A DNA stretch of 64,000 nucleotides from Thiomicrorhabdus sp. Kp2 (lineage in GTDB: Bacteria; Pseudomonadota; Gammaproteobacteria; Thiomicrospirales; Thiomicrospiraceae), in assembly GCF_000478585.1 (NCBI RefSeq), contig NZ_ARWI01000001.1, forward strand, positions 1,054,001-1,118,000, written 5' to 3'. The position numbers and the translations under genes are program-made. The notes under the pieces were generated by a model. The model did no database searches. It saw only the letters and a program-made list of their open reading frames with translations, and was not told the origin of the DNA. This document shows positions 25,437-35,641 of this stretch, piece after piece (within the stretch, counting starts at the first letter, position 1; each line of letters starts with the position of its first letter).

Positions 25437-26168
25437 TTACGGCTTATTTTGAGCAATTGAGGTAATCACATACCCTGCAAGCATTAAACCAAAGATTCCA
25501 GGCATATAACTCGCTGTGCCATTTACAACACGGCCACGTGCCCCTTCAATCTCTTCCATTGGGCCAGGCGCCTTTGGAAGTTCTGTAGAGAAAACGGTCA
25601 TCACACCCTTTTTAATACCTTGTTTTTTCAAACGTTGGCGGATATTACGCGCTAGAGCACAGCCATGTGTTTTAGAGATATCAGCTAATTCAATTTTAGA
25701 GGGATCAATACGACGCCCTGCGCCCATACTGGAAACCACGGGTATACCTTTTTGATAAGCTGTAATAACCAAATTGGCTTTACAATTAAGGCTATCGATG
25801 GCATCAACTACATAATCAAAACCAGGTTCTAATAACGCTGGCATATCTTCAGGCGCCAAGAATTTTTGTAAAACATTAACTTTACAATCTGGATTAATAT
25901 CAGCAATACGATTGGCCATAACAATCGCTTTGTTCTGCCCTTGAGTAGAATTGAGCGCTATGATTTGGCGATTTTTATTGGATGCGGAAACATCATCGTG
26001 ATCAACTATGGTTAACTCGCCAACACCCGCACGAGCTAAAGCTTCAATCACAAAACCACCCACTCCACCAACTCCAGCTACTAATACGTGTGCATTGACC
26101 AAGTTATTTAGGCCATGTTCTTCAAAAACCAATAGACTTCTTTCATAGAGGGCATCATTCATATTCAT
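25437..26168 (-). CDS. tcdA: tRNA threonylcarbamoyladenosine dehydratase
   Basis: The 243-residue E1-like enzyme uses ATP to cyclise t6A37 of tRNA to ct6A. The Rossmann ATP-binding motif AGVGGVGGFVIEALARAG is at 31-48. The metal/ATP segment TIVDHDDVSASNKNRQI and the DAIDSLNCKANLV block with its cysteine are present, together with a hydrophobic C-terminal tail (GIFGLMLAGYVITSIA) that anchors the family to the membrane. ATG codons at residues 1 and 3 are both possible starts. It follows the TatD-family gene by 14 bases in the same direction. Confidence 0.93.
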   Translation of the reverse strand: MNMNDALYERSLLVFEEHGLNNLVNAHVLVAGVGGVGGFVIEALARAGVGELTIVDHDDVSASNKNRQIIALNSTQGQNKAIVMANRIADINPDCKVNVLQKFLAPEDMPALLEPGFDYVVDAIDSLNCKANLVITAYQKGIPVVSSMGAGRRIDPSKIELADISKTHGCALARNIRQRLKKQGIKKGVMTVFSTELPKAPGPMEEIEGARGRVVNGTASYMPGIFGLMLAGYVITSIAQNKP

Positions 26169-26182
26169 TTTGTATATTCTGT

Positions 26183-26920
26183 CTAACCATTAAATAATTG
26201 CTTGGCATTATAGTCTGTTTGATTAATGACGTCTTTAACAGAAACACTAAGAAGCTTGGCAACATGTTTAGCAACCGAGTAAATATCATCAAGACTTGAA
26301 TCTACCAGGCCTGGTAACTTAATATTTGGATAGTCTGTTTCTAATACAATATGCGCTAAACCAAAATGCCTTACAAGCTCATGGTAACGTCTAGCATTAT
26401 CTCTTAACGATACACCATTAACGCCAAACTTAAGCCCTAAATCGATATATTGTTGAGCGATTTGTACACTAGAACCTAAACCATGCACCACACCTTGAAC
26501 AGAATATTGTTTCAGTAAGGCAATCATTTCATTATGTGACTTAATGGCATGTAATGAGACTGGGAGTTGGTGTTTTAACGCTATGGCCAGCTGTTGTTCA
26601 AAACAACTTAGTTGTAGAGATTTATTCTGTCTGAATTGTTCACCGAAATCCAAACCAATCTCACCGATTGCATGAATCTTATTTTGGGTTAATAAACTTT
26701 TAAGAATGATTAAATCCACATCAAAACTCTTTTCGACAAACCAAGGATGGATACCCAGTGCAGCATATACGTTATCATGACTATCTGAAAAATCTAAAGT
26801 AGGTTGCCACTCTAAGAGTTTGGTTGAAACAGCGAGATACCGGTTAGCAGAATGAGAGTGAAAATAGGAATGATCACTAGAAGAGTAAAAAGCGTTGAGA
26901 TGACAGTGAGTGTCAAACAT
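26183..26920 (-). CDS. TatD-family metal-dependent hydrolase (YjjV-like)
   Basis: The 245-residue TIM-barrel protein has the TatD pattern: FDTHCHL at the start (first metal ligands), GEIGLDFG, LHAIKSH, GVVHGLG and LETDYPN. Family members are DNases or hydrolases that act on nucleic-acid ends. A near-copy of the palindrome (26302-26317) lies in its coding sequence (KLPGLVDS). It is transcribed with tcdA, starting 24 bases beyond the rplQ terminator. Confidence 0.87.
   Translation of the reverse strand: MFDTHCHLNAFYSSSDHSYFHSHSANRYLAVSTKLLEWQPTLDFSDSHDNVYAALGIHPWFVEKSFDVDLIILKSLLTQNKIHAIGEIGLDFGEQFRQNKSLQLSCFEQQLAIALKHQLPVSLHAIKSHNEMIALLKQYSVQGVVHGLGSSVQIAQQYIDLGLKFGVNGVSLRDNARRYHELVRHFGLAHIVLETDYPNIKLPGLVDSSLDDIYSVAKHVAKLLSVSVKDVINQTDYNAKQLFNG
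26302..26317. repeat. In-gene near-copy of the palindrome (CTACCAGGCCTGGTAA)
   Basis: One base from the 16-mer, this copy lies inside the TatD-family gene. The codons fall as Pro-Gly-Leu-Val on the coding strand, like the copy in the SIMPL gene. Confidence 0.75.
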
Positions 26921-26943
26921 GAGGATACTGAAAGGATAGAAAT

Positions 26944-26970
26944 AAAAAAGCCCGCGTAAAGCGGGCTTTT
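26944..26970 (-). terminator. Terminator of the alpha operon
   Basis: GCCCGC and GCGGGC pair around GTAAA with an A-run on one side and T-run on the other. It works on the minus strand 9 bases after rplQ and could act in both directions. Confidence 0.88.
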
Positions 26971-26978
26971 AAATCTGA

Positions 26979-27359
26979 TTACTCAGCAGCTGAATCAGCA
27001 ACCGGACGGTCAACTAATTCAACAATCGCCATTGGGGCATTATCACCAGGACGGAAACCACATTTTAAAATGCGGATGTATCCACCTGGACGAGCTTGGT
27101 AACGTGGACCAAGTTCACTGAATAACTTACCAACAGCTGCTTTATCGCCTAAACGTGCAAACGCAGTACGACGGTTATGTACGCTGTCATTTTTTGCCAA
27201 CGTGATTAAAGGCTCAGCAACTCCGCGAAGTTCTTTAGCCTTAGCAACCGTAGTACGAATCACTTCGTGTTCGATAAGTGAAGCAGACATGTTTTTAAAC
27301 ATTGCCTTACGGTGCGAGCTGTTACGATTTAACTTACGACCTGTCTTACCATGACGCAT
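26979..27359 (-). CDS. rplQ: Large-subunit ribosomal protein bL17
   Basis: The 126-residue protein begins [20 protein letters not shown], the bL17 hallmark, and ends with an acidic Ala/Glu tail. It sits at the exit-tunnel side of the 50S subunit. It is the last gene of the alpha operon, 16 bases behind rpoA, and is followed by a strong terminator. Length matches E. coli L17 (127). Confidence 0.98.
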   Translation of the reverse strand: MRHGKTGRKLNRNSSHRKAMFKNMSASLIEHEVIRTTVAKAKELRGVAEPLITLAKNDSVHNRRTAFARLGDKAAVGKLFSELGPRYQARPGGYIRILKCGFRPGDNAPMAIVELVDRPVADSAAE

Positions 27360-27375
27360 GATAGCTTCCTTATAA

Positions 27376-28356
27376 TTAAGCTGACTCTTTACTTACCAAA
27401 CTTGCTGGTGGCCAGTTTTCTAACTTAGTACCTAGGCTTAGACCTCTCTGAGCAAGAACATCTTTAATTTCTTGTAGAGATTTTTTACCTAGGTTTGGTG
27501 TTTTAAGCAAGTGAGGCTCAGCTCTCTGTACTAGGTCACCAATGTAATAAATTTGTTCCGCTTTCAAACAGTTAGCTGAACGAACTGTTAACTCAAGATC
27601 ATCAACAGGCTGTAAGAAGATAGGATCGAATTCGTTCTCTTCTTCTTCAGGCGCAACAACTTCTTTATGCTTCAGATCAACAAAAGCATTTAGCTGATAA
27701 TGTAGAACTGTTGCTGCTTGTTTGATTGCATCTTCAGGGTCTAAAGTACCATCAGTTACAACGTCAAGAATTAACTTGTCTAAGTCAGTACGCTGTTCAA
27801 CACGAGCGTTCTGTACTTCGTAACTTACTGTATGAACAGGACTGAAACTCGCATCTAAACGTAAAACGCCGATTTGTGAATCTGTCGCAGTTGGAGCAGC
27901 TTGGTAACCCATACCAGTCGCAACTTTGATTGTCATGTTCAATTCTGCACCTTCTGAAACATGCGCAATCACATGATCAGGATTTGCGATTTCAGTATCG
28001 TGGTTTAAAACGATATCAGAAGCGCGTACAACAGCAGGACCTTTTTTGTTCAGTGTCAACTCAGCGCTATCAGTAGCATTAAGTTTCACTGCAACTTCTT
28101 TAAGGTTTAAAAGAATTTCTAAAACGTCTTCTCTTACACCTTCAATTGAAGAGTATTCGTGTAAAACACCATCAATTTGGGCTTCTACAATAGCAGCACC
28201 AGGCATAGATGATAATAGAATACGACGTAGCGCATTACCTAGTGTGTGACCAAAACCACGTTCAAGTGGTTCTAGAGTCACACGACTATGAAATGGAGTC
28301 TTTCTATCAATATCAACTAAACGCGGTGTTAACAACTGTTCTAACATCTCTTGCAT
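27376..28356 (-). CDS. rpoA: RNA polymerase alpha subunit
   Basis: The 326-residue protein has the dimerisation domain (about 1-230, with [20 protein letters not shown]) and the C-terminal UP-element and activator-binding domain (about 245-326, with [14 protein letters not shown] and [13 protein letters not shown]), joined by a Glu-rich linker. It assembles with the beta and beta' subunits encoded by rpoB and rpoC further right. It lies 30 bases behind rpsD and 16 before rplQ. Confidence 0.98.
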   Translation of the reverse strand: MQEMLEQLLTPRLVDIDRKTPFHSRVTLEPLERGFGHTLGNALRRILLSSMPGAAIVEAQIDGVLHEYSSIEGVREDVLEILLNLKEVAVKLNATDSAELTLNKKGPAVVRASDIVLNHDTEIANPDHVIAHVSEGAELNMTIKVATGMGYQAAPTATDSQIGVLRLDASFSPVHTVSYEVQNARVEQRTDLDKLILDVVTDGTLDPEDAIKQAATVLHYQLNAFVDLKHKEVVAPEEEENEFDPIFLQPVDDLELTVRSANCLKAEQIYYIGDLVQRAEPHLLKTPNLGKKSLQEIKDVLAQRGLSLGTKLENWPPASLVSKESA

Positions 28357-28386
28357 TAGAAGTTATCTCCGTATTCAAATCAAAGT

Positions 28387-29007
28387 TTACTTAGAGTAAA
28401 GCTCAACAATTAAGTTTTCTGAAATATCAGCAGAAAGATCTGAACGATCAGGAACATTTTTAAATGTACCTTCAAATGCAGACTTGTTAACTTCAACCCA
28501 GCTAACTGCACCAGCTTGTGCATTAAGTTCTAATGCCGTCGCGATACGAGTTTGGTTACGAGACTTCTCTCTAATAGCAACGATGTCACCAGCATTAACT
28601 TCAAATGAAGGAATGTTTACTGATTGACCGTTAACCATAATCGCCTTATGAGAAACCAATTGGCGTGCTTCAGAACGAGTAGAAGCAAAGCCCATGCGAT
28701 AAACTACGTTATCAAGACGGCTCTCAAGGATTTGTAACAAGTTAACACCTGTTGAACCCTTACGACGATCCGCTTCTTTATAATAAAGGCGGAATTTTTT
28801 CTCTAGCACACCGTACATACGACGTACTTTTTGTTTTTCACGTAACTGTAAGCCGTATTCTGTTACGCGCTTACGACCTGCTCCGTGCTGACCTGGTAGT
28901 TGATCAATCTTACACTTAGATTCGATGCTACGAACACCGCTTTTAAGAAAAAGATCAGTACCTTCACGACGGGCAAGTTTACACTTTGGACCAATATATC
29001 TAGCCAT
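28387..29007 (-). CDS. rpsD: Small-subunit ribosomal protein uS4
   Basis: The 206-residue primary 16S-binding protein begins [16 protein letters not shown] and carries the S4 RNA-binding domain around residues 95-155 ([25 protein letters not shown]). Length equals that of E. coli S4. In E. coli S4 represses translation of the alpha operon by binding its leader. The spacing to rpsK is 14 bases. Confidence 0.98.
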   Translation of the reverse strand: MARYIGPKCKLARREGTDLFLKSGVRSIESKCKIDQLPGQHGAGRKRVTEYGLQLREKQKVRRMYGVLEKKFRLYYKEADRRKGSTGVNLLQILESRLDNVVYRMGFASTRSEARQLVSHKAIMVNGQSVNIPSFEVNAGDIVAIREKSRNQTRIATALELNAQAGAVSWVEVNKSAFEGTFKNVPDRSDLSADISENLIVELYSK

Positions 29008-29021
29008 GTTAACCTCAAATA

Positions 29022-29417
29022 TTAAACGCGACGTTTCTTAGGTGGACGGCAACCGTTGTGAGGAATCGGAGTTACATCTGCAATAGATGTAATCTTGAAA
29101 CCAGCACTATGTAAACCACGAACAGCTGAATCACGGCCAGGTCCAGGACCTTTAACCATAACTTCCATGTTCTTAACACCGTAGTCGTGAGCCATTTGAC
29201 CAGCTCGCTCAGCAGCAACCTGTGCAGCGAAAGGAGTACTCTTACGAGAACCACGGAATCCACTACCACCAGAAGTTGCCCAGCAAAGTGCATTACCTTG
29301 ACGATCTGTGATTGTCACAATTGTGTTGTTGAAACTAGCGTGAACATGTGCAACGGCATCCGTTACGACCTGTTTTACTTTCTTTTTAACACGCGAATTT
29401 GCTTTAGCTTTTGCCAT
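29022..29417 (-). CDS. rpsK: Small-subunit ribosomal protein uS11
   Basis: This 131-residue platform protein of the 30S subunit contains the family blocks [38 protein letters not shown] and [20 protein letters not shown]. Its N-terminal Lys-rich extension is typical. It lies between rpsM (21-base gap) and rpsD (14-base gap) in the alpha operon. Confidence 0.98.
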   Translation of the reverse strand: MAKAKANSRVKKKVKQVVTDAVAHVHASFNNTIVTITDRQGNALCWATSGGSGFRGSRKSTPFAAQVAAERAGQMAHDYGVKNMEVMVKGPGPGRDSAVRGLHSAGFKITSIADVTPIPHNGCRPPKKRRV

Positions 29418-29438
29418 ATCTAATCTCGCAATTATGCG

Positions 29439-29795
29439 TTATCTCTTAATAGGTCTTACAGGACCTTTACGAGTACGTGCATTAGTTTTTGTACGTTGTC
29501 CACGTAGTGGTAGACTACGACGGTGACGAATTCCACGGTAGCAACCCATGTCCATTAATCGCTTAATGTTCATAGATACTTCACGACGAAGATCACCTTC
29601 AATTTTATAATTTGTAACTTCTGAACGAAGTGCTTCTAACTGCTCTTCAGTTAGTTCTCGAACCTTCGTGGTCGGATCTAAATTTACAGCTGAACAAATA
29701 GTTTTCGCTGAAGTAGAACCAATCCCGTAGATCGAAGTCAATCCAATAACAATATGCTTGTTAACTGGAATGTTTACGCCGGCAATACGAGCCAT
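29439..29795 (-). CDS. rpsM: Small-subunit ribosomal protein uS13
   Basis: The 118-residue head protein begins [14 protein letters not shown] and carries the helix-two-turn-helix [13 protein letters not shown], ending in a basic tail ([18 protein letters not shown]) that reaches the tRNA sites. It is the first gene of the alpha operon. It directly follows secY after an 86-base gap with no rpmJ gene. Confidence 0.98.
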   Translation of the reverse strand: MARIAGVNIPVNKHIVIGLTSIYGIGSTSAKTICSAVNLDPTTKVRELTEEQLEALRSEVTNYKIEGDLRREVSMNIKRLMDMGCYRGIRHRRSLPLRGQRTKTNARTRKGPVRPIKR

Positions 29796-29881
29796 TTTGC
29801 GCTCCCTTTAATTCCATCTACTGAAAAACGGGCAATTATACACGTCTTTCAACCTAAATACCAGATATATAACAAGTTTTG
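29796..29881 (-). promoter_or_regulatory. secY-rpsM gap: possible alpha-operon promoter, no rpmJ
   Basis: On the minus strand a TATAAT (plus 29835-29840) stands 40 bases before rpsM, with a GGGAG ribosome site nearer the gene; the -35 is poor. The gap is too short for the 37-38 codon rpmJ that usually lies here. Confidence 0.4.
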
Positions 29882-31189
29882 TTATTTACCTTTTAAATTT
29901 GCTTTTTTCATCATTCCTTCGTATTGGCTAGATTGCATCTGAGCCTGAACGGCTGTCATGAAATCCATGACAACAATAACAATGATGAGCAGTGAAGTTC
30001 CACCAAAATAGAATGGAACGTTCCAATATAAAATTAGGAACTCTGGCAACAAACATACCGCAGTGATATATACAGCGCCAGCTAAAGTTAGACGGCCCAT
30101 AATACTATCAATGTGACGTGCAGTTTGCGCACCTGGTCTGATACCTGGTAAATAGGCACCTGATTTTCTTAAATTATCTGCTGTTTCTTTTGGATTGAAA
30201 ACAATCGCTGTATAGAAGAAACAGAAGAAGATAATAGCTATTGCATACAAAAGTACATAAAGCGGTTGACCTGGTGACATCGTCGTGGCGATGTCCTTCA
30301 ACCATCCTAGACCTTCAGCACTTCCAAACCAACCACCCAGGGTGGCTGGAAATAGGATAATACTCGAAGCAAAGATGGGAGGAATCACTCCAGCCATATT
30401 AAGTTTAAGTGGTAGATGTGACTCTTGACCACCATATAACTTACGCCCACGCATCTTTTGCGCATAGTGAACAGGTATACGACGCTGGCCTCTTTCAACG
30501 AAAACGACAAACGCGATAACCGCAAATACTAATGCTAACAATACAAAGATTGTAATAGCATGCATTGCACCCGTATTAACCTGTTCAAATGTCCCACCTA
30601 GAGCTGACGGTAAACCAGCCACAATACCAGCAAAGATAATCAAAGATATACCATTACCAATACCACGTTCAGTAATCTGTTCTCCTAACCACATTAGGAA
30701 AATAGTACCACCAACCAGTGTAATAACTGCCGTTAGTCTAAACATCAGACCAGGGTCAATTACAACAGACATACCATTCACATTTTGTGATTCCAATGCG
30801 ATTGCAACACCCAGCGCTTGGAAAGTCGCCAATACAACAGTACCGTAACGCGTGTACTGTGTGATCTTACGACGACCTTGCTCACCTTCTTTCTTAAGTT
30901 GCTCCAAAGTAGGAGACACTACAGTAAGAAGCTGCATGATAATCGATGCCGAGATATACGGCATGATTCCAAGAGCAAAGATAGATAAACGCTCAAGGGC
31001 ACCACCTGAGAACATGTTAAACATGTCTAGGATAGTGCCCTTTTGCTGTTCAAACATTGCAGCTAATGCAATTGGATCAATTGACGGTACAGGGATATGG
31101 GTACCTAATCGATAAACAATTAAAGCGCCCAAAACAAAAAAGATTTTGCTTTTTAAATCACCCATACCTGATGCAATAGAACTATTCAT
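29882..31189 (-). CDS. secY: Preprotein translocase subunit SecY
   Basis: The 435-residue protein is the central channel of the Sec translocon, with ten membrane helices. Recognisable blocks are [20 protein letters not shown] (first helix), [20 protein letters not shown] (plug), [31 protein letters not shown] and the [20 protein letters not shown] loop, which contacts SecA and the ribosome. It works with SecE encoded at 56.6-57.0 kb. It is the last gene of the spc block, 2 bases behind rplO. Confidence 0.98.
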   Translation of the reverse strand: MNSSIASGMGDLKSKIFFVLGALIVYRLGTHIPVPSIDPIALAAMFEQQKGTILDMFNMFSGGALERLSIFALGIMPYISASIIMQLLTVVSPTLEQLKKEGEQGRRKITQYTRYGTVVLATFQALGVAIALESQNVNGMSVVIDPGLMFRLTAVITLVGGTIFLMWLGEQITERGIGNGISLIIFAGIVAGLPSALGGTFEQVNTGAMHAITIFVLLALVFAVIAFVVFVERGQRRIPVHYAQKMRGRKLYGGQESHLPLKLNMAGVIPPIFASSIILFPATLGGWFGSAEGLGWLKDIATTMSPGQPLYVLLYAIAIIFFCFFYTAIVFNPKETADNLRKSGAYLPGIRPGAQTARHIDSIMGRLTLAGAVYITAVCLLPEFLILYWNVPFYFGGTSLLIIVIVVMDFMTAVQAQMQSSQYEGMMKKANLKGK

Positions 31190-31191
31190 AA

Positions 31192-31626
31192 TTAAGCTTC
31201 TACTGATCCGCCAGCAGCCTCAATAGCCGCTTTGGCACCAGCAGTAGCTTTAATGCCTGACAATTTAATTGCTTTAGTTACTTCACCAGAGTTAATAACT
31301 TTAACAACTTTAATTTTTTCACCAATAACGTCAGCCGCTTTAAGCGCTGCTACGTCAATGATGTCAGCATCAATTTTTGCTAATGTATCAAGACGAATCT
31401 CAGTTGCGTATGCTGATTTACGAGAAGAGAAACCAACTTTTGGTAATCTTCTCTGAAGTGGCATCTGACCACCTTCAAAACCAATTTTAGGCATACCACC
31501 AGAGCGAGACTTCTGACCTTTATGACCACGGCCACCCATCTTACCCCAGCCAGAACCTTGACCACGTCCTACACGCTTTTTAGAAGGTTTAGAACCTTCA
31601 GCAGGTTTAAGAGTATTTAACTGCAT
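31192..31626 (-). CDS. rplO: Large-subunit ribosomal protein uL15
   Basis: This 144-residue protein begins [20 protein letters not shown] and has the glycine-rich RNA-binding region [20 protein letters not shown], with a globular C-terminal half. Length matches E. coli L15 (144). It lies 1 base from rpmD and 2 from secY, so translation is tightly coupled. Confidence 0.98.
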   Translation of the reverse strand: MQLNTLKPAEGSKPSKKRVGRGQGSGWGKMGGRGHKGQKSRSGGMPKIGFEGGQMPLQRRLPKVGFSSRKSAYATEIRLDTLAKIDADIIDVAALKAADVIGEKIKVVKVINSGEVTKAIKLSGIKATAGAKAAIEAAGGSVEA

Positions 31627-31627
31627 T

Positions 31628-31816
31628 TTATGCTTCCTCTACCTTAAGCAAATAGGAAACCTTATTGATCATCCCACGATTTTCAGGAGTATCAATAACG
31701 CTTACTGTTTGGTGCATCTTTCTCAGACCAAGACCAGATACACATGCTTTATGCGAAGGTAAACGACCAATAGTGCTCTTTACCAACGTCAATGTGACAT
31801 ATTTCTTATCTGACAT
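31628..31816 (-). CDS. rpmD: Large-subunit ribosomal protein uL30
   Basis: The 62-residue protein contains [20 protein letters not shown] and the [10 protein letters not shown] motif. A GTG nine bases upstream is in frame, but the ATG at 31816 is preferred. It follows the rpsE stop by one base, has AGGTGAG at proper spacing inside the rpsE end, and gives the usual family length. Confidence 0.95.
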   Translation of the reverse strand: MSDKKYVTLTLVKSTIGRLPSHKACVSGLGLRKMHQTVSVIDTPENRGMINKVSYLLKVEEA

Positions 31817-31817
31817 C

Positions 31818-32327
31818 TTACTCACCTACGATTTCATTAACTGTTTTACCACGTTTAGCTGCAATATATTCAGGGCTTGAAATACCTGTTAATGCATTAA
31901 CCGTAGAACGAACAACGTTAACTGGACGTGTAGTACCTACACATTTTGAAAGTACGTTCTTAACACCTGCAGCTTCTAATACTGCACGCATAGCACCACC
32001 AGCAATAACACCAGTACCTTCAGAAGCAGGAAGCATAACAATGTTAGCAGCACCTTGCTTGAAGTTAATCGGGTATTGGATAGTACCATTATTTAAATGA
32101 ACATCTTTCATGTTACGACGAGCTTTTTCCATCGCTTTCTTGATAGCCACAGGAACTTCGTTAGCTTTACCGCTACCGTATCCTACTTTGCCCTCTCCAT
32201 CACCTACCACTGCAAGTGCTGAGAAACCAAATACACGACCACCTTTAACAACTTTAGCAACTCGACGTACGTTTACTAATTTTTCAATTAGACCATCTTG
32301 TCCGTCTTGTAATTCACGTGAAGACAT
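31818..32327 (-). CDS. rpsE: Small-subunit ribosomal protein uS5
   Basis: The 169-residue protein has the N-terminal S5 double-stranded-RNA fold ([24 protein letters not shown]) and the C-terminal domain ([21 protein letters not shown], then [20 protein letters not shown]). It affects decoding fidelity at the mRNA entry side. It lies 14 bases behind rplR and 1 base before rpmD. Confidence 0.98.
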   Translation of the reverse strand: MSSRELQDGQDGLIEKLVNVRRVAKVVKGGRVFGFSALAVVGDGEGKVGYGSGKANEVPVAIKKAMEKARRNMKDVHLNNGTIQYPINFKQGAANIVMLPASEGTGVIAGGAMRAVLEAAGVKNVLSKCVGTTRPVNVVRSTVNALTGISSPEYIAAKRGKTVNEIVGE

Positions 32328-32341
32328 AATTAATCCTTCTA

Positions 32342-32695
32342 TTAAAATTCAAGACCGTTTTCACGGGCTGATTCTGCTAATTGTTGGATGCGTCCGTGAT
32401 ATTTAAAACCAGAACGGTCAAAAGCAACAGCTGTAATTCCGGCCGCTTTTGCTTTTTCAGCAATCGCTTTACCTACTGCAGCAGCAGCATCTTTATTACT
32501 AGTGTTACTAATTTCTTTTTTAACGTCCGCTTGTACAGTAGAGCTAGAAGCAATCACTTCTGAACCACTTGCAGAGATTAACTGAGCATAAATGTGTTGA
32601 GCTGTGCGGTGTACGCAAAGTCTTGGCATTTTAAGCTCGTTAATTTTTCCACGAGTTTTTTTAGCTCTACGAAGACGGGCTGTTTTCTTATCCAT
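32342..32695 (-). CDS. rplR: Large-subunit ribosomal protein uL18
   Basis: This 117-residue 5S-rRNA-binding protein begins with a basic leader ([16 protein letters not shown]) and contains [20 protein letters not shown] and [26 protein letters not shown] at the end. Length equals that of E. coli L18. It lies in the spc block between rplF and rpsE with 12- and 14-base gaps. Confidence 0.98.
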   Translation of the reverse strand: MDKKTARLRRAKKTRGKINELKMPRLCVHRTAQHIYAQLISASGSEVIASSSTVQADVKKEISNTSNKDAAAAVGKAIAEKAKAAGITAVAFDRSGFKYHGRIQQLAESARENGLEF

Positions 32696-32707
32696 ATCGA
32701 CTCAGCC

Positions 32708-33241
32708 TTATTTCTTCTTAGCTTCTTTACGTAAAATGCGCTCACCTGCATACTTAACACCTTTACCTTTATAAGGCTCTGGTGGACGGTATCCACGGAT
32801 CTCTGCAGCAACTTGACCAACAACTTGCTTATCTGCACCTTTTACAACAATTTCAGTTTGGGTTGGAGTTTCAACAGTAATACCTTCTGGTAATGCATGT
32901 TTAACTGGGTGAGAAAAACCAAGAGTAAGATCTAATACTTTCCCTTCAGCTTTAGCACGGTAACCAACACCAACTAATTCTAATTTCTTTTCAAAACCGT
33001 CAGTTACACCAACAACCATGTTGTTGATGATCGAACGAGCAGTACCTGCTTGAGCCCAACCGTTTGGTGCACCTTCAACAGGAACACAAGTTACAACGCC
33101 AGCATCGTTCTTAACAACAACGGCAGAGTTAAACTCTTTCGTTAAAGATGCTTTTGAACCTTTTACAGTGACTGTAGAACCGTCAATAGACACTTCTACA
33201 CCTGCAGGTAAGTTCACTGGAGCTTTTGCAATTCTAGACAT
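32708..33241 (-). CDS. rplF: Large-subunit ribosomal protein uL6
   Basis: The 177-residue protein begins [20 protein letters not shown], has two similar alpha/beta domains and ends with the conserved [19 protein letters not shown] block followed by a basic tail. It binds near the factor-binding site. Length equals that of E. coli L6. It sits 11 bases after rpsH. Confidence 0.98.
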   Translation of the reverse strand: MSRIAKAPVNLPAGVEVSIDGSTVTVKGSKASLTKEFNSAVVVKNDAGVVTCVPVEGAPNGWAQAGTARSIINNMVVGVTDGFEKKLELVGVGYRAKAEGKVLDLTLGFSHPVKHALPEGITVETPTQTEIVVKGADKQVVGQVAAEIRGYRPPEPYKGKGVKYAGERILRKEAKKK

Positions 33242-33252
33242 AATTTAATTCC

Positions 33253-33648
33253 TTATGCTACGTAGCAAACAACTTCGCCACCGATACCAGCTTGTCTAGC
33301 ATCGCGGTCAGTCATAATACCTTTTGACGTTGAAATTACAGCGATACCAAGACCGCCAATTACTTTAGGTAACTCATCTTTGTTTTTATAAACACGTAGG
33401 CCTGGACGACTTACACGTTTAATCATATCAATAACAGGTTTACCATCAAAATACTTTAGATCCACTGATAATTCAGCTTTTCCATCTTTGTCATTTATGC
33501 TGTATGCAGAAATAAAACCTTCATCAGTTAAAACTTTAGCAACTGCTACTTTTACTTTAGAAGAAGGCATTACTACATTCGAGTGACCAGACATTTGTCC
33601 GTTACGAATGCGAGTTAACATATCAGCAATTGGATCAGACATACTCAT
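33253..33648 (-). CDS. rpsH: Small-subunit ribosomal protein uS8
   Basis: The 131-residue protein contains [20 protein letters not shown] and the C-terminal [20 protein letters not shown] block. S8 binds the central 16S domain and, in E. coli, represses the spc mRNA near rplE. The first ATG has a GGA site 9 bases upstream; a second ATG 6 bases in is also possible. Confidence 0.97.
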   Translation of the reverse strand: MSMSDPIADMLTRIRNGQMSGHSNVVMPSSKVKVAVAKVLTDEGFISAYSINDKDGKAELSVDLKYFDGKPVIDMIKRVSRPGLRVYKNKDELPKVIGGLGIAVISTSKGIMTDRDARQAGIGGEVVCYVA

Positions 33649-33660
33649 AGATATTTATCC

Positions 33661-33966
33661 TTACCAACTGGCTTTTCTTAATCCTGGAACATCACCTTGC
33701 ATAGCTAATTCACGTAGCATATTGCGCGATAATCCAAATTTTCTATAAACACCGTGTGGGCGTCCTGTTAGACGACAACGATTTTGTTGACGAACAGGCG
33801 ATGCGTTACGTGGAAGTTTTGCCAACTTCTCCATTGCATCCATACGCTCTTCGAAACTCAAAGACATATCAACAGATGCTGTTTTTAATGCAGCACGTTT
33901 CTCTGCATATTTAGCAACTGTTTTTGCACGTTTTTCTTCGCGCATAATCATTGATTGCTTAGCCAT
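33661..33966 (-). CDS. rpsN: Small-subunit ribosomal protein uS14 (long, zinc-free type)
   Basis: The 101-residue protein begins [20 protein letters not shown] and ends with the [21 protein letters not shown] signature and a Lys-Ala-Ser-Trp tail. Only one cysteine occurs in the C-terminal region, so this is the long form lacking the zinc ribbon. It lies between rplE and rpsH in the spc block. Confidence 0.98.
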   Translation of the reverse strand: MAKQSMIMREEKRAKTVAKYAEKRAALKTASVDMSLSFEERMDAMEKLAKLPRNASPVRQQNRCRLTGRPHGVYRKFGLSRNMLRELAMQGDVPGLRKASW

Positions 33967-33977
33967 TAGAAAAACCT

Positions 33978-34517
33978 CTATTTCTTAAACGGAAAGTTAA
34001 AGGCTTCTAAAAGAGCTTTCGCTTCATCGTTAGTTTGTGCTGTTGTAGCAAAGTTGATATCCATACCACGGATTTTATCAACCTTTTCAAACTCGATTTC
34101 AGGGAAAATAATTTGCTCTTTAAGGCCTAAGTTATAGTTTCCACGACCATCAAATGCTTTCGGGTTAACACCACGGAAGTCACGTACACGAGGTAACGCG
34201 ATATTGATTAGACGATCTAGGAACTCATACATCTTTTCGCCACGTAAAGTCACTTTACAACCTAAAGGGTATCCATCACGGACCTTAAAGCTTGCTACTG
34301 ATTTACGAGCTAAAGTCTTAATAGCTTTCTGACCTGCAATTGCTTCCATGTCTGAAACTGCGCTATCTAATACTTTTTTATCAGCAATCGCATCACCTAC
34401 ACCCATGTTGATTGTAATTTTAGTCAACTTTGGTGCCTGCATTGGCGACTGATAACCAAATTGCTCTACTAATTTAGAAACAACTTGCTCTTTATACATT
34501 TTTTGTAATCTTGCCAT
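33978..34517 (-). CDS. rplE: Large-subunit ribosomal protein uL5
   Basis: This 179-residue 5S-rRNA-binding protein of the central protuberance contains [40 protein letters not shown] and [19 protein letters not shown]. Length equals that of E. coli L5. It begins 14 bases after rplX. In E. coli the start of this gene is the S8 repressor target; no clear S8-site mimic was identified by eye. Confidence 0.98.
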   Translation of the reverse strand: MARLQKMYKEQVVSKLVEQFGYQSPMQAPKLTKITINMGVGDAIADKKVLDSAVSDMEAIAGQKAIKTLARKSVASFKVRDGYPLGCKVTLRGEKMYEFLDRLINIALPRVRDFRGVNPKAFDGRGNYNLGLKEQIIFPEIEFEKVDKIRGMDINFATTAQTNDEAKALLEAFNFPFKK

Positions 34518-34531
34518 CTTTATATCCTTAA

Positions 34532-34846
34532 TTAAGCGTCAACAGCTTTACCATTAGATTTAAAGAAACGGATTTTTGCATCACCTTCAACTTTAAAACC
34601 AACTTTGTCAGCTTTATTAGTTTCAGGATTTACTAAAGCCACATTTGAGGCATCGATTGGCATCTCTTTAGAAACGATTCCACCTTGCGCACCTGTCATA
34701 GGGTTTGCCTTAGTGTGTTTCTTAACAAGGTTGATACCATCTACCAGAACCTTACCGTTAGATAAGATAGAAGAAACAGAACCACGTTTCCCCTTATCTT
34801 TACCAGTAATAACGATAACTTCATCACCTTTTCTTAAACGATTCAT
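34532..34846 (-). CDS. rplX: Large-subunit ribosomal protein uL24
   Basis: The 104-residue assembly-initiator protein has the KOW motif near the N-terminus ([20 protein letters not shown]) and the family block [20 protein letters not shown]. Length equals that of E. coli L24. It begins 10 bases after rplN. Confidence 0.98.
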   Translation of the reverse strand: MNRLRKGDEVIVITGKDKGKRGSVSSILSNGKVLVDGINLVKKHTKANPMTGAQGGIVSKEMPIDASNVALVNPETNKADKVGFKVEGDAKIRFFKSNGKAVDA

Positions 34847-34856
34847 TACGTCTTCC

Positions 34857-35225
34857 TTATAGAACTTCAGGAGCTAGAGAAACGATTTTCATAAACTTGT
34901 CGTTTCGTAACTCACGAGTTACTGGACCGAAGATACGTGTTCCGATTGGCTCATGTTTTGCATTAAGGATAACAGCAGCATTGCCATCAAACTTAATCAA
35001 AGAACCATCCTGACGTCTAACACCCTTAGCTGTACGAACAACTACTGCGTTATAAACATCACCTTTCTTCACTTTTCCACGTGGTGCAGCTTCTTTTACA
35101 CTCACTTTAATTACGTCACCAACACCAGCGTAACGACGTTTTGACCCGCCTAACACTTTAATGCATTGGACGCGCTTTGCGCCGCTATTATCAGCAACAT
35201 CAAGCACAGTTTGCATTTGAATCAT
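34857..35225 (-). CDS. rplN: Large-subunit ribosomal protein uL14
   Basis: The 122-residue protein begins [20 protein letters not shown], the conserved uL14 start, and contains [20 protein letters not shown] and FGPVTRELR near the end. It is the first gene of the spc block and is separated from rpsQ by 150 bases carrying a promoter and hairpins. Confidence 0.98.
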   Translation of the reverse strand: MIQMQTVLDVADNSGAKRVQCIKVLGGSKRRYAGVGDVIKVSVKEAAPRGKVKKGDVYNAVVVRTAKGVRRQDGSLIKFDGNAAVILNAKHEPIGTRIFGPVTRELRNDKFMKIVSLAPEVL

Positions 35226-35289
35226 GGTGGTACTCCATCCATAAACTTAAAAATTACTTACAGCACAAAAACCACTAAAAAGAGCAGTT

Positions 35290-35306
35290 CCTAATCTAAA
35301 ATTAGG
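35290..35306 (-). promoter_or_regulatory. Hairpin in the rplN leader
   Basis: A perfect 6-bp stem CCTAAT/ATTAGG around a 5-base loop lies inside a larger CCACT/AGTGG pairing. The larger pairing is followed on the minus strand by five T. The nested structure looks like an attenuator or a repressor-protein target in the spc leader. Confidence 0.45.
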
Positions 35307-35340
35307 CTTATTCTTTAAAGTGGCTAAGTAGATTCCGAGA

Positions 35341-35349
35341 ATTATAACA
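35341..35349 (-). promoter_or_regulatory. Extended -10 promoter of the spc block
   Basis: On the minus strand TGTTATAAT is a perfect extended -10 about 115 bases before rplN. The -35 region is weak, as allowed for extended -10 promoters. The position matches the E. coli spc promoter. Confidence 0.6.
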
Positions 35350-35375
35350 GATAATTTTCGGAAAAGCTATAAAAC

Positions 35376-35639
35376 TTAAATTTTTGCTTTATCGTCAATT
35401 GAAACTAAAGTCCATGACTTGTTTTTAGAGATAGGTGCAGTTTCTTGAATAGTTACTGTATCCCCAACTCCACAAGCATTTTCAGCATCATGTGCCATTA
35501 CTTTAGTTGATTTTTTAACGAATTTTTTGTATTTCGCATGTTTGATGAAACGTGCAATTGAAACAACGATAGAATCTTGCATACCGTTACTTACAACAAC
35601 ACCCTGCATTGTACGTGCTTTCTTTTCTTGACCAGCCAT
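35376..35639 (-). CDS. rpsQ: Small-subunit ribosomal protein uS17
   Basis: The 87-residue protein contains [20 protein letters not shown], the OB-fold start, then [20 protein letters not shown] and the [18 protein letters not shown] block. It is the last gene of the S10 block, 2 bases after rpmC, and precedes the spc promoter. Confidence 0.98.
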   Translation of the reverse strand: MAGQEKKARTMQGVVVSNGMQDSIVVSIARFIKHAKYKKFVKKSTKVMAHDAENACGVGDTVTIQETAPISKNKSWTLVSIDDKAKI

Positions 35640-35641
35640 CT

